From Bradyrhizobium liaoningense (GTDB lineage: Bacteria > Pseudomonadota > Alphaproteobacteria > Rhizobiales > Xanthobacteraceae), in the NCBI RefSeq assembly GCF_018130785.1, contig NZ_JAFCJT010000011.1, forward strand, positions 1 to 64,000: a DNA stretch of 64,000 nucleotides, read 5' to 3'. Below the pieces are notes generated by a model, which made no database searches, was not told the origin of the DNA, and saw only the letters and a program-made list of their open reading frames with translations. Every line of letters begins with the position of its first letter. The first letter of the stretch is position 1. Positions 16,795 through 25,191 of this stretch are shown piece by piece. Position numbers and translations under genes: made by a program.

Positions 16795-17916
16795 GTGCAG
16801 AATGCCCGAACCATATCCAGCCCCGTCAAAAGGGACGGCGGCACCCGAGAGACGGAAGCGGCTCGCCCGTTTGTGCATGTGCTGGCCGATTCCTCCGACA
16901 AATTGGCGGGCGTCTGCTCGGCCCTCGAACGGCAGTTTACCGTCGCCGGCGAACGACTCGATGCGGAAGCCAGGCTGTCACAAGTGCCATTCGCGGTCGT
17001 GGTTCGCGCAGAGCTGCGTGACGTCGGCAACATCGCGGCCATCAAGAAGCGCGCCGGCAAGCTGGCGAAAGCCACGAAGCGCATCTTCCTCGTCGAGCAC
17101 TCATCTCACGTCGGCATCTCGCAGGCCTACGCGCTCGGCGCCACCCTCGTTCTTCCCGGGGCTATCAACAAGATCAAGCTGCTGGCAGCGCTGGCTGATC
17201 CGGCCGAGCTTGCCTCTGCTGCCTCGAGTGACGCACCGCAACCGGACGACGCCGTTGAAACCGCGGCAACCGCCATCGCTTCGATGTTCACCGCCGTCAC
17301 GCTCGGTGAGCCCCTCGACGTCGACGGCACGAAGGAAGCGGGCCGCAGGATCGCCGACCGCATCACCGAGCACGGCCTGTCCGAATGGCTTGCCACGGTG
17401 CGGCGTCACCATGAGGGAACCTACCAGCATTGCCTGCTCGTGACCGGCGTGGCGATCGACTTCGGACTGAGCCTCGGCGTCGGGCGAACCGATCTCGAGC
17501 GGCTGTATTCCGCAGCCATGTTCCACGACATCGGCAAGGCGCAGATTCCGCTTGCGATCCTGGACAAGCCCGGCCGCCTCGACGCCGACGAACGCGCCAT
17601 GATCGAGATGCATCCGGCGGCGGGTTACGAGTTCCTGAAGGATCACGAGAGAATCTCGCCTGAGATCCTCGACGCCGTGCGGCATCACCACGAATATCTC
17701 GACGGGAGCGGTTATCCCGACGGGCTGTGCGGCGAGAGCATCAACGACATCGTCCGCATTCTGACGATCTCGGACATCTTCGCAGCGCTGATCGAACACC
17801 GGCACTACAAGCCGATGATGCCGCGCACCGAGGCCTACAACATTCTTTGCGGGATGACCGGAAAGCTGGAGAAGGCCCTCGTAACCTCGTTCAAAGAGGT
17901 TGCGCTCACGCGATGA
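16795..17916 (+). CDS. HD-GYP domain protein, probable c-di-GMP phosphodiesterase
   Basis: 373 residues. The N-terminal part (26-130) looks like a degenerate receiver domain: 'FVHVLADSSD' lacks the full acidic pocket. The C-terminal HD-GYP domain (about 195-370) has H244-D245 in 'MFHDIGK', 'RHHHEYLDGSGYP' with GYP at 306-308, and Asp327 in 'ISDIF'. The metal and signature residues are intact, so hydrolysis of c-di-GMP is likely. The start is the GTG at 16795, because no in-frame ATG precedes the conserved region. It follows a PilZ gene and probably controls the same signal. Confidence 0.88.
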   Translation: MQNARTISSPVKRDGGTRETEAARPFVHVLADSSDKLAGVCSALERQFTVAGERLDAEARLSQVPFAVVVRAELRDVGNIAAIKKRAGKLAKATKRIFLVEHSSHVGISQAYALGATLVLPGAINKIKLLAALADPAELASAASSDAPQPDDAVETAATAIASMFTAVTLGEPLDVDGTKEAGRRIADRITEHGLSEWLATVRRHHEGTYQHCLLVTGVAIDFGLSLGVGRTDLERLYSAAMFHDIGKAQIPLAILDKPGRLDADERAMIEMHPAAGYEFLKDHERISPEILDAVRHHHEYLDGSGYPDGLCGESINDIVRILTISDIFAALIEHRHYKPMMPRTEAYNILCGMTGKLEKALVTSFKEVALTR

Positions 17917-17965
17917 CCGCGTGGGCGGAGCGATCCCGCAGCGAGGACCTCGTCATGAACCGCGC

Positions 17966-18169
17966 TTAGTGCGTGGCCCGGTATTTGGCGCGGTGCGGAA
18001 TCGACCGGGAGGCCAGTCCATCCGCAAGCAGCTTCATGTCCTCGCGTCTGCCACTCCGGATCAGCTTGCCGAGCTCATCGGGTGTGAAGGGAAGATTTGG
18101 ATCATCATCAATCGGATACCGCGGTCGCGGACCGAAGAACCGTCGAATCAGGCTAGCCAGCCGCCGCAT
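17966..18169 (-). CDS. small hypothetical protein, 67 residues
   Basis: A strong ribosome site (GAGGGA) lies 6 bases before the ATG at 18169. The protein starts with a basic, hydrophobic segment (MRRLASLIRRFFG) that could be amphipathic. A polar body follows with 'PIDDDPNLPFTPDELGKLIRSG'. Codon choice fits the neighbours. I do not recognise the family. It is convergent with the HD-GYP gene. Confidence 0.6.
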   Translation of the reverse strand: MRRLASLIRRFFGPRPRYPIDDDPNLPFTPDELGKLIRSGRREDMKLLADGLASRSIPHRAKYRATH

Positions 18170-18368
18170 GTCGATTCCCTCGCGCCAGCAACAAACCTTT
18201 CACTGCGCGTATTGTTCCTCCCGCGCGATCGAGATTGCAAGAGGCCACCAACGGCTCGGCACCAAAAATTTCGACGAGGGAATAATCTCCTTTCCGCCGC
18301 CTCAGCCGGCTCTGCGCGTTAGTCGGCTCGCAACGTCAGCCGGCTGTGCGCATCAGCGACTTCTCGCG

Positions 18369-19070
18369 CTAGTCGGCAAAGCCGACATAACGCACGAAAT
18401 CGTCGTTGCCCTCGCGATCGGAGCGAACGGCGTTGGCGGCGAAGCTGTCGTCGGGATAACCCATCGCGACACAGGTCATGATGACCTCGTCTTCCGGAAT
18501 CTTTGCGACCTCGCGCACGATGTCGGAGCGCATGATGCCCTGCCCGTTGATCACCGAACCGAGACCGCGGTCCCAGGCCGCGAGCACGATGCCGTAGCAG
18601 AGCGCGCCGAGATCGAAATGACAGACCGCGCCAGGATCGAGCACGCGATCATAGGTCAAGACTAGCGAGACCGGCGCGTCGAACTGGCGGAAGCCGCGCA
18701 GCACCCAGTCCTGCCGCATCGGCTTGTCGTCGCGTTCAATCCCCATCGCGCCGAACAGCTTCTTGGCGATGTCGACCTGGCGCGTGCGATGAATGCCCTG
18801 GTATTCGCCGTGGCTGATGATGTCGCGTTTGACCTTGGCGCCGCCGACCATCTCTTCCATGTTGCGGCGGCGCACTTCTTCGAGCGGGTTGCCCGTGAGC
18901 ACATGGACATGCCAGGGCTGGGTGTTCATCGACGACGGCGCGCGCTTGGCACTCTCGATGATCGCCTCGATCACCGCACGCGGCACCGGCTCGTTCCTGA
19001 AGCCGCGCACGCTGCGGCGCGACTGGACCAGCGTTTCGAATTCCACCTCAAGATCTCCCTGCCCGTTCAT
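18369..19070 (-). CDS. nitroreductase family protein
   Basis: 233 residues. The FMN-binding N-terminus is 'LVQSRRSVRGFRNEPVPRAV', followed by 'SAKRAPSSMNTQPWHVHV', both diagnostic of the NfnB/NfsB-like nitroreductase fold. The C-terminal 'VAMGYPDDSFAAN' completes the flavin site. The family reduces nitroaromatics, quinones or enones with NAD(P)H as cytoplasmic dimers. The gene is divergent from the esterase at 19172 across about 100 bases. Confidence 0.92.
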   Translation of the reverse strand: MNGQGDLEVEFETLVQSRRSVRGFRNEPVPRAVIEAIIESAKRAPSSMNTQPWHVHVLTGNPLEEVRRRNMEEMVGGAKVKRDIISHGEYQGIHRTRQVDIAKKLFGAMGIERDDKPMRQDWVLRGFRQFDAPVSLVLTYDRVLDPGAVCHFDLGALCYGIVLAAWDRGLGSVINGQGIMRSDIVREVAKIPEDEVIMTCVAMGYPDDSFAANAVRSDREGNDDFVRYVGFAD

Positions 19071-19171
19071 TCTGCCGGCATCGCGATTGTAACGCGTGAG
19101 CGGTTGCCGATGCCGCGCGCGAAATCTATGCTAACCCGCAAGCAAGACCAAGAACCCCGTGAGGACCCATC

Positions 19172-20131
19172 ATGGCTGCCCCGCTCGATCCCGTCATCGC
19201 CCAGATCATTCCGCTGCTGCCGCTGCGCGATCCCACCACGATGACGCCACAGAGCGCCCGCGATGCCTTGCGCGCACTGGCTGCCTCGCGCGCGGCCGTG
19301 CCGCCGCCGCCCGTCGATGCCGTTGCGGAGATCAAGGTCAAGGGCGGTGCAGGCCCGCTCGACGCGCGTGTCTATCGGGTCGGCACCGCGTCCGCGCCAA
19401 CCGTGGTGTTCTTCCACGGCGGCGGCTGGGTCGCGGGCGATCTCGAGACCCATGACCGGCAGGCGCGCAACCTCGCGATCGAAACCGGTGCGGTCGTCGT
19501 CTCCGTCGATTATCGGCGCCCACCGGAAACGCGCTTTCCCGGCGCCTTCGAGGACGCCTTCGCTGCCACAAGTGACATCTTCAACCGCGTCGCGGAATTT
19601 GGCGGCGATGCAAAGCGTCTCGGCGTTGCCGGCGACAGCGCCGGCGGCAATCTTGCAGCCGCCACCGCAATCGCCTGCCGCGACGCCGGCATCACGCTCG
19701 CGGCGCAATTGCTGGTCTATCCCGTGACCGACGTCGTAGGCGGCTACGCTGACGTGCGCGAGAACGCGCGCTTTCCGTCGCGCGCCGAGAATGCCGAGGG
19801 CTATTTCCTCTCCCGCGCCGTGATGGAATGGTTTTGCGGCCACTACCTGGCCGACCCCGCTCACGCCGGCGACTGGCGCGTCTCCCCGTTGCGCGCGGAG
19901 CTCGCCGGCGTCGCGCCGGCAATCGTGACCACCGCCTGGTTCGATCCCTTGCGCGACGAGGGCGCGGCCTATGCAGGGGCACTGGAAGCCGCCGGTGTCC
20001 GCGTGAAGCACCATGAGGGCCCCGGCCTGATCCATGGCTATTTCGGCCTCGGCGATGCTTCCGCGGCCGCAAAGGCCGAGGCGCAGCGCGCACGGGCCGA
20101 TTTCAAGACACTGCTCGCGCGCGGAATCTGA
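19172..20131 (+). CDS. alpha/beta hydrolase, hormone-sensitive-lipase (type IV) family
   Basis: 319 residues. The oxyanion motif HGGGW is at 82-86 and the nucleophile elbow GDSAGGN carries Ser156. The acid lies in 'FDPLRDEG' and the His in 'LIHGYFGL'. This is the classic HSL carboxylesterase layout with an N-terminal cap of about 60 residues. No signal peptide is seen. It probably hydrolyses short acyl esters; the natural substrate is unknown. It stands alone. Confidence 0.9.
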   Translation: MAAPLDPVIAQIIPLLPLRDPTTMTPQSARDALRALAASRAAVPPPPVDAVAEIKVKGGAGPLDARVYRVGTASAPTVVFFHGGGWVAGDLETHDRQARNLAIETGAVVVSVDYRRPPETRFPGAFEDAFAATSDIFNRVAEFGGDAKRLGVAGDSAGGNLAAATAIACRDAGITLAAQLLVYPVTDVVGGYADVRENARFPSRAENAEGYFLSRAVMEWFCGHYLADPAHAGDWRVSPLRAELAGVAPAIVTTAWFDPLRDEGAAYAGALEAAGVRVKHHEGPGLIHGYFGLGDASAAAKAEAQRARADFKTLLARGI

Positions 20132-20247
20132 ACCGCAGATGAATGGAAAAATCCGCGATGCCGGTCGCGGCGCGCATCGATCCTGCTTGATTGCGCCACG
20201 ATTCGCGGCTCCAATCCGCTCGGTCATTTTGTCCTAGGGAGACACCC

Positions 20248-20496
20248 ATGATGAAGCGGATTTTTCTCGCAGCGATCGTCGCCACCTTTGCGGCAGGCTC
20301 GGCCCTCGCGGAGGACACATGCGAGAGCAAGGCGGTCGGCAAGGACGGCAAGCCGCTCGCCGGCGCCGCCAAGACCTCGTTCATGAAGAAGTGCAAGGCC
20401 GACGCCTGCGCGCCCAAGGCCGTCAGCGCCGACGGCAAGCCGCTCGCCGGTGCCGCCAAGAACAGCTTCATGAAGAAGTGCGAAGTCGGCGCCTGA
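20248..20496 (+). CDS. PsiF repeat family secreted protein
   Basis: 82 residues. A Sec signal peptide (MMKRIFLAAIVATFAAGSALAE) is followed by two near-identical repeats of the form KAVxxDGKPLAGAAKxSFMKKC, matching the PsiF repeat. In E. coli psiF is a phosphate-starvation-inducible gene of unknown function. Each repeat ends in a Cys pair context that may form disulfides in the periplasm. The ATG at 20248 has AGGGAGA upstream; no Pho box was found by eye. Confidence 0.88.
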   Translation: MMKRIFLAAIVATFAAGSALAEDTCESKAVGKDGKPLAGAAKTSFMKKCKADACAPKAVSADGKPLAGAAKNSFMKKCEVGA

Positions 20497-20538
20497 TCGC
20501 TGCTGGTTCGCCACTGCTGCACGGACACTCTGCAACTT

Positions 20539-20570
20539 CGTCATGCCCGGCCCTGTCCCGGGCATCCACG
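20539..20570. repeat. short palindromic repeat (CGTCATGCCCGG type)
   Basis: CGTCATGCCCGG and CCGGGCATCCACG form a hairpin around 'ccctgtc'. It resembles the ends of a further intergenic repeat family and may also act as a weak terminator for the psiF-like gene, though no T-tract follows at once. Confidence 0.5.
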
Positions 20571-20622
20571 TTATTTCCAAATTGCTGTTTTTGAAGCGCC
20601 CACCGACCGTAGGGGTTGCCCA

Positions 20623-21138
20623 GTGGCCATCACCGTTCGGCCGATGACTCTGCAGGAAACTGCACTGATCATTGAGTATTTCCACGCAGCGACGCCAGAG
20701 CACCTGGAAATGCTCGGGGTCGACCCAACACGACTACCACCGGCGCTGCAATGGCAGCGACTTTATGAGCAAATGTTCGACCGGCCTGTCGAGCAACGAA
20801 ACGGCTTTTTGGTAAGCTGGCTCTCCGACGATAAGGTCTTGGGGTTCTCGACAGCCGACAAGATCCGCATCGGCCAGCAGGCAAACATGCATCTACACGT
20901 CACGGACCCCTCGCTGCGTAAGCAGGGGATTGGCGTAGAGTGTGTCCGAAAGACCGTCGAACTCTATTTCCAGGTTCTAGGGTTGAAGCAACTCTTCTGT
21001 GAGCCCAATGCGTTCAATGTGGCTCCGAACCGCACGCTTCAAAAGGCGGGCTTCACATACGTCAAGACGCACATGACCGTTCCGGGCCCTCTTAACTTCC
21101 ACCAAGCGGTAAACCGCTGGATGATCGATAGAAGTTGA
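20623..21138 (+). CDS. GNAT-family N-acetyltransferase
   Basis: 171 residues. The acetyl-CoA binding region is 'LHVTDPSLRKQGIGVECVRK' and the C-terminal signature is 'NVAPNRTLQKAGFTYV'. Many GNAT proteins with 'NxAPNRTLQKxGF' acetylate small amines or ribosomal-protein termini; the substrate here is unknown. The GTG at 20623 (GGGG upstream) is chosen; an ATG at 20644 is possible. The gene is noticeably less GC-rich at third positions than its neighbours, which hints at recent acquisition. Confidence 0.85.
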   Translation: MAITVRPMTLQETALIIEYFHAATPEHLEMLGVDPTRLPPALQWQRLYEQMFDRPVEQRNGFLVSWLSDDKVLGFSTADKIRIGQQANMHLHVTDPSLRKQGIGVECVRKTVELYFQVLGLKQLFCEPNAFNVAPNRTLQKAGFTYVKTHMTVPGPLNFHQAVNRWMIDRS

Positions 21139-21435
21139 TGGCGTAGATCGCCGTCGCGTCGAATTTGCGAGTACGCCCCGGATGGCCGGAACAAGTCGAG
21201 AGCACGAACGTCCGCTTGCAAGGCCGTCGTCAAGTCCTTCGAATTAACCACCAACTCCGATCCAATTTTAATAAGACAACAAAGCTGCTTGTTAAAGGCA
21301 AGCGGCGCAGATCAACGTGCCGGAATTGCCGTTTTCCGGGATGTCGGCGGGACCGGAAAAGTGACTTCGTCAGGTGCGGTCGCCATCACTGCGATCGTTC
21401 GATTGGAAGTTACCTTTCATTGGGAGCATCTCGCC

Positions 21436-21762
21436 ATGATCGAACGTCGTGCAATGAAGCGCATACCGGTCAACCGGGCGGCGCGGCTATCGTTTGGTGA
21501 ACTTCGCGAGACTCATCCATGCCTGGTGCGCGATATCAACGCCCTGGGTGCCTGCATCTCCACGCCGTACTACATATTTGCCGACGAATTCGTGTTGTCG
21601 TTCGACGGCCATTCCGGAGTCTTCTTCTGCCGCATCGCATGGAGAAAGCAGACGCTGTGCGGGGTTTGCTTCCTCCTCCGTCGTCGCTCGCCGAAAGCGG
21701 CGAACGATTCGGACACGCTCGCAAATGTGGTGCGACTTGATCGCCACTTGATCGCGACTTGA
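21436..21762 (+). CDS. PilZ-like domain protein
   Basis: 108 residues. 'KRIPVNRAARLSF' begins the barrel, and 'CLVRDINALGACIS' occupies the place of the D/NxSxxG motif with Asn and Ala substitutions. This is the divergent single-domain PilZ form common in Bradyrhizobium, so c-di-GMP binding is uncertain. GGGAG precedes the ATG at 21436. The frame is open to 21289 upstream, but that part is not protein-like. Confidence 0.72.
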   Translation: MIERRAMKRIPVNRAARLSFGELRETHPCLVRDINALGACISTPYYIFADEFVLSFDGHSGVFFCRIAWRKQTLCGVCFLLRRRSPKAANDSDTLANVVRLDRHLIAT

Positions 21763-21791
21763 TCGCCACGCCGGACGCCTCGGCGGGTGCA

Positions 21792-22061
21792 TCAGTATGG
21801 GGCCGGTGAACGCAAGCGGTCGCCTGATGGCCTCGGCTGCGGTCGCGGCCAGTAGGGGTTCTCCACGCACATCGCAGCAAGTCCGGCGGCCGACGCCCGG
21901 CACTGATCCCATGATGTATATGCGCATTCAAAATAGGTGCTGCCACCCCACTCCCATCTCTGAAGGCAGACGGGGTTCCTGGGATCGTAAGTTTGAGCTG
22001 TAGCCGAGGCGATCACCAGGATCGCCGCACTGCCTAGGATAAGCCAACGAAGCATCCGCAT
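21792..22061 (-). CDS. DUF3551 family secreted small protein
   Basis: 89 residues with a signal peptide (MRMLRWLILGSAAILVIASATAQ). The mature part contains 'CLQRWEWGGSTYFECAYTSW', 'QCRASAAGLAAMCVENPYW'; four Cys and the NPYW motif define DUF3551, found mainly in Bradyrhizobium and relatives in many copies. The function is unknown. The ATG at 22061 has a near-perfect AGGAGG ribosome site, so the longer upstream frame is not used. Confidence 0.85.
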   Translation of the reverse strand: MRMLRWLILGSAAILVIASATAQTYDPRNPVCLQRWEWGGSTYFECAYTSWDQCRASAAGLAAMCVENPYWPRPQPRPSGDRLRSPAPY

Positions 22062-22509
22062 CGTCACCTCCTCCAAATGGGTCATCCAAGCTTTCCGGTT
22101 CGACCGCCGCGCGCGTGAGGATGGGAGACGCTTTGCGGCGCTACTTTCGTCCTGCGCCTTCGCTCGTCGAGCGGCGAACGATTCCGTCACACCCGCGTCG
22201 GCACCTCTGAACCCGCTTATAACTCATCCGATAAGTGGCCGTGAGCCTTGCTCGGAAAGCCCCAGCGACCGCCATGCTGCAATGTCACTGGTCCTTCCGC
22301 ATTGCTCGCAAATCAGGTGAGAGCATCCTAGACCTCATCCCCGCCGGGGGAAGCTTCACCGGAGACCTTTGATCTGGATCAAAGAGTCGGACGATCGATG
22401 CAATCTCAACTTCTGCGATAGGCGACGTTCGGAACCATCGACGTCTGTCACGTCAGATTTGCAAATTAGGGGGCAACCAACAGACCTGCAACGTAGTGGA
22501 GAGACCGCC
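22062..22509. other. 448-base intergenic region with a FixK/FNR-type box
   Basis: A non-coding gap between the DUF3551 gene (minus) and the DUF937 gene (plus). The only clear signal is the perfect box at 22368-22383. The rest shows no protein-like frame and no strong hairpin. Confidence 0.6.
22368..22383. promoter_or_regulatory. FixK/FNR-type box (TTTGATCTGGATCAAA)
   Basis: The inner 14 bases fit the FNR/FixK consensus TTGAT-N4-ATCAA exactly, and the symmetry extends one base further on each side. The centre lies about 135 bases upstream of the DUF937 ATG at 22510. Rhizobial FixK2 and FNR-like proteins activate genes under low oxygen from such sites. A second box of the same type occurs at 24402, before the rlpA-like gene. 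Confidence 0.8.
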
Positions 22510-23619
22510 ATGGCCGTCAATCTCATCTCAGCTGCACACCAACTCCTGACCCCTGAAATCATTGGGCAGATTGCCGCCTTTCTCGGCATGGACCGAAGCG
22601 CTGCGCAGAAGGCCGCGGTAGCGGCCATCCCGACTATATTGGCCAGCCTGTCGGACCTGGTCGGAACCCCGGCTGGCGCCAATCAACTGTCAAAACTGCT
22701 GTCCCAACAGCAAGGCAACAATCCCATGGATCTGCTGCGCAACTCCGGCGTTCCCGGCCTGGCTCAGACGGGTTCGAGCATGTTGTCCGGACTGCTGGGA
22801 GACCGGACCACGGACACCATGGCCCAGGCAATCGGCAGATTCGCGGGAACGGGTGACGGCGGTGGCAAGTCGTTACTCGCCGTGGTCGGCCCGTTGGTCA
22901 TGGGCATGCTCGGTCAGCAACAGCGTGACGCCGGGATGGATGCAAACGGACTCGCATCGCTTCTTCGCTCGCAGCGAGATCAGATCACGGCGGCGATTCC
23001 ATCGGGCCTCAGTGATCAACTCAGCGCCGTGGGCCTGATTGACAAGGCGCGCAGTGGAATGGCCACGGCTGCCGCCACAGGGAGCCAGTTTGCCGGCGCT
23101 GCCGGTGCCACTGGTGCGAGCCGGGCCGCCATGGCCGCCGCCCGGACGCAATGGCCATATTGGCTCGTCGCGCTGGTTATCCTTGGTGGTCTTGCCATAT
23201 ATGCGCTTCAGCGTCCGACCGAGCAGACGGTCGCTCAGAGCACAACTGTCACGCGGCCTTCAGCCGGAACTGTGGGCATGGCGCCCGCGGATTTCACCGT
23301 TGACGGAGTGAATCTGGCGAACCAGGTCAATTCGTCCCTTGGGACGCTGAAGGCTCAACTGCCAACCATCACCGATGAAGCCAGCGCGCAGGCCACCCTG
23401 CCGAAGATCAACGACGCCATCGCACAGTTGGATGGCATCACGGCGCGGGCGGCCAAGCTTTCTCCGGAATCTCGACGCGCGCTTGCCAAGCTGATCGTCG
23501 CGGCGGCGCCGGCAATCAATGAGATGTGCAACAAGATCTCGGCGACGCCGGCCGGCACGATCGCAAAGCCCGTGATCGACAATCTTCGTGCCAAGCTCGA
23601 CGAGCTGGCGAAAGTCTGA
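22510..23619 (+). CDS. DUF937 domain protein with a C-terminal membrane anchor
   Basis: 369 residues. Residues 1-155 carry the DUF937/YidB-like helical region: 'LISAAHQLLTPEIIGQIAAF', then Gly/Leu-rich 'SMLSGLLGDRTTDTMAQAI'. One transmembrane helix follows at about 218-237 ('WLVALVILGGLAIYAL'), then a periplasmic helical domain of 130 residues without Cys pairs. The ATG at 22510 has GGAGAG upstream. A FixK/FNR-type box in the promoter region suggests low-oxygen induction. The function is unknown; the next gene probably belongs with it. Confidence 0.8.
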   Translation: MAVNLISAAHQLLTPEIIGQIAAFLGMDRSAAQKAAVAAIPTILASLSDLVGTPAGANQLSKLLSQQQGNNPMDLLRNSGVPGLAQTGSSMLSGLLGDRTTDTMAQAIGRFAGTGDGGGKSLLAVVGPLVMGMLGQQQRDAGMDANGLASLLRSQRDQITAAIPSGLSDQLSAVGLIDKARSGMATAAATGSQFAGAAGATGASRAAMAAARTQWPYWLVALVILGGLAIYALQRPTEQTVAQSTTVTRPSAGTVGMAPADFTVDGVNLANQVNSSLGTLKAQLPTITDEASAQATLPKINDAIAQLDGITARAAKLSPESRRALAKLIVAAAPAINEMCNKISATPAGTIAKPVIDNLRAKLDELAKV

Positions 23620-23706
23620 GACGTCACACGCAAGAACCTCGCCACACTTCAGCGACGGGACGTGCTTCGCAGCCTCCCGTCCTGCAAGATGAAAGGAAAA
23701 GACTCC

Positions 23707-24201
23707 ATGGCCGACAAGACCAATTTCACCAAGGACGAATGGGCGCTCCTCTTGCGAAGCCCGATGAATGCAGGAATGGCCATTACGGCGGCCGAGCCGA
23801 GCGGACTGTTTGGCCTTCTGAAGGAATCGTTTGCCGGCGGCACCGCACTCGCCCAGGCGGCGACCGACCCCAATGCCAACCCCTTGGTAAAGGCTGTGGT
23901 CGCCGACTTCCAGACGAGCGACGGCCGGGCCGCGGCTCATGACGGGTTGAAGGCAGAACTCGGCAAGAGCACGCCGACCGAGATCAAGAGCAAGACGATC
24001 GCATCGTTGTGCGAGGTCACGGCGCTGCTTGCTGCAAAAGCTCCTGGTGATGCCGCGGCTTTCAAGGGTTGGCTGCGTCAAATTAGTCAAAAGACGGCCG
24101 AGGCTGCATCGGAAGGCGGAGGCTTGTTCGGTGGAGGTGTTCAGGTCAGTGACGCCGAGAAAGCAACCCTGGGCGAAATCTCCAGCGCGCTTGGCATCTG
24201 A
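23707..24201 (+). CDS. conserved hypothetical protein, 164 residues
   Basis: No signal peptide or membrane helix. It begins MADKTNFTKDEWALLLRSPM and is mainly helical, with 'PMNAGMAITAAEPSGLFGLL', a Gly-rich patch 'SEGGGLFGGGVQVS' and the end 'EKATLGEISSALGI'. AAGGAA precedes the ATG at 23707. It starts 87 bases after the DUF937 gene, has similar base use and may be co-transcribed from the FixK-box promoter. I do not recognise the family. Confidence 0.7.
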   Translation: MADKTNFTKDEWALLLRSPMNAGMAITAAEPSGLFGLLKESFAGGTALAQAATDPNANPLVKAVVADFQTSDGRAAAHDGLKAELGKSTPTEIKSKTIASLCEVTALLAAKAPGDAAAFKGWLRQISQKTAEAASEGGGLFGGGVQVSDAEKATLGEISSALGI

Positions 24202-24284
24202 TCCCGGTGCAACGCACGCCCTACACCTTGGCCTAGATTGGGAGTTCGCGTAGCACCCGCTACGCGCGATGCCCCTACCAGAGC

Positions 24285-24313
24285 CGCTGGCTTCCCCAAG
24301 GCCAGCGACTTTT
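24285..24313 (+). terminator. candidate intrinsic terminator
   Basis: CGCTGGC (24285-24291) pairs with GCCAGCG (24301-24307) across a 9-base loop, and TTTT follows two bases later. It lies 84 bases after the 164-residue protein gene. The stem is short, so the call is moderate. Confidence 0.5.
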
Positions 24314-24401
24314 CCTTGCGGCGGTATACGGGCAATTGGGCAAGCCCTCGTCGCGCATCGGCTGAGCGCTGATTGAAGCCGCGCTGTCTTGGACGGCAAC
24401 G

Positions 24402-24415
24402 TTGACCTATGTCAA
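24402..24415. promoter_or_regulatory. FixK/FNR-type box (TTGACCTATGTCAA)
   Basis: TTGAC-N4-GTCAA is a perfect inverted repeat and fits the FixK2 consensus TTG(A/C)-N6-(T/G)CAA. It ends 57 bases before the rlpA-like ATG at 24473, a suitable distance for an activator near -41. With the box at 22368, two of three transcription units in this 3-kb stretch carry such sites. Confidence 0.72.
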
Positions 24416-24472
24416 AGCCGGCAATTCCTGGAACCGAACTACTCCAACCAGCTGAGGCGCTGGGAGGCCATC

Positions 24473-25096
24473 ATGAAACGATGGAGCGGTCAACCTGCAT
24501 TGCTCGCTGCTACCGCGATTGCCGCGTCATGCATCGCATACGACGGCGGAATTGACGTTGCACACGCGAAGTTCGGTCGAACAACGAAGTCCGCGACTGT
24601 CCCGGGCGCGACGCAGCCGGAAGTACATGACCATACCCGCGACCCAAACGGTTCGCCAGGCGCCAACGACCTCCCCCCGATTGCCGGCAAACCAGCCCGA
24701 CGCCGTCAGCGCACAGCAGAGCAAGATCAGAAAGCTCACGGTGAAATTCGCCGAGCAACGCATCGGAAGAGCAAGCATCAGCATGCATTTCATAAAAAGC
24801 ACCATCGACGGCACACCCCCCTGTCCGGGCTTGCGAGTTTCTACTCGGAAGATCAGATGACCGCGAGCGGCGAAAGGTTCAACAAACATGCGCTGCATGC
24901 GGCGCATCCGTCCTTGCCTTTTGGAACGCGCTTGCGTGTGACCAATGTCTCGAACGGAAGGTCCGTGATCGTGAGAGTCAATGACCGTGGTCCGTTTGTT
25001 CGTGGACGCATCATCGACGTTACATCGCGTGCGGCTGAAGCCCTTGGAATGATCAGGATGGGCGTGGTCAATGTCACGCTTCAAATCGTTCAATAA
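24473..25096 (+). CDS. RlpA-like septal ring lytic transglycosylase/DPBB protein
   Basis: 207 residues. An N-terminal signal-like hydrophobic stretch ('ALLAATAIAASCIAYDGG') is followed by a long basic, His/Lys-rich linker ('HRKSKHQHAFHKKHHRRHT'). The C-terminal RlpA double-psi beta barrel contains 'GLASFYSEDQMTASGERFN' and 'VRVNDRGPFVRGRIIDVT'. The Cys in 'AASCIAYDGG' could be a lipobox-like site but its context is imperfect. RlpA cleaves glycan strands that lack stem peptides. No SPOR domain is present. GGGAGG precedes the ATG. A FixK/FNR-type box lies in the promoter. Confidence 0.85.
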   Translation: MKRWSGQPALLAATAIAASCIAYDGGIDVAHAKFGRTTKSATVPGATQPEVHDHTRDPNGSPGANDLPPIAGKPARRRQRTAEQDQKAHGEIRRATHRKSKHQHAFHKKHHRRHTPLSGLASFYSEDQMTASGERFNKHALHAAHPSLPFGTRLRVTNVSNGRSVIVRVNDRGPFVRGRIIDVTSRAAEALGMIRMGVVNVTLQIVQ

Positions 25097-25191
25097 TGAC
25101 CGGCCCATTTCGTAGATCGACTGCGACCCAGGCCGTGATCAAAGCGGCGCGAAACCACTGCTTCAGCCGAAACGGCAACTTCCGTACATGC

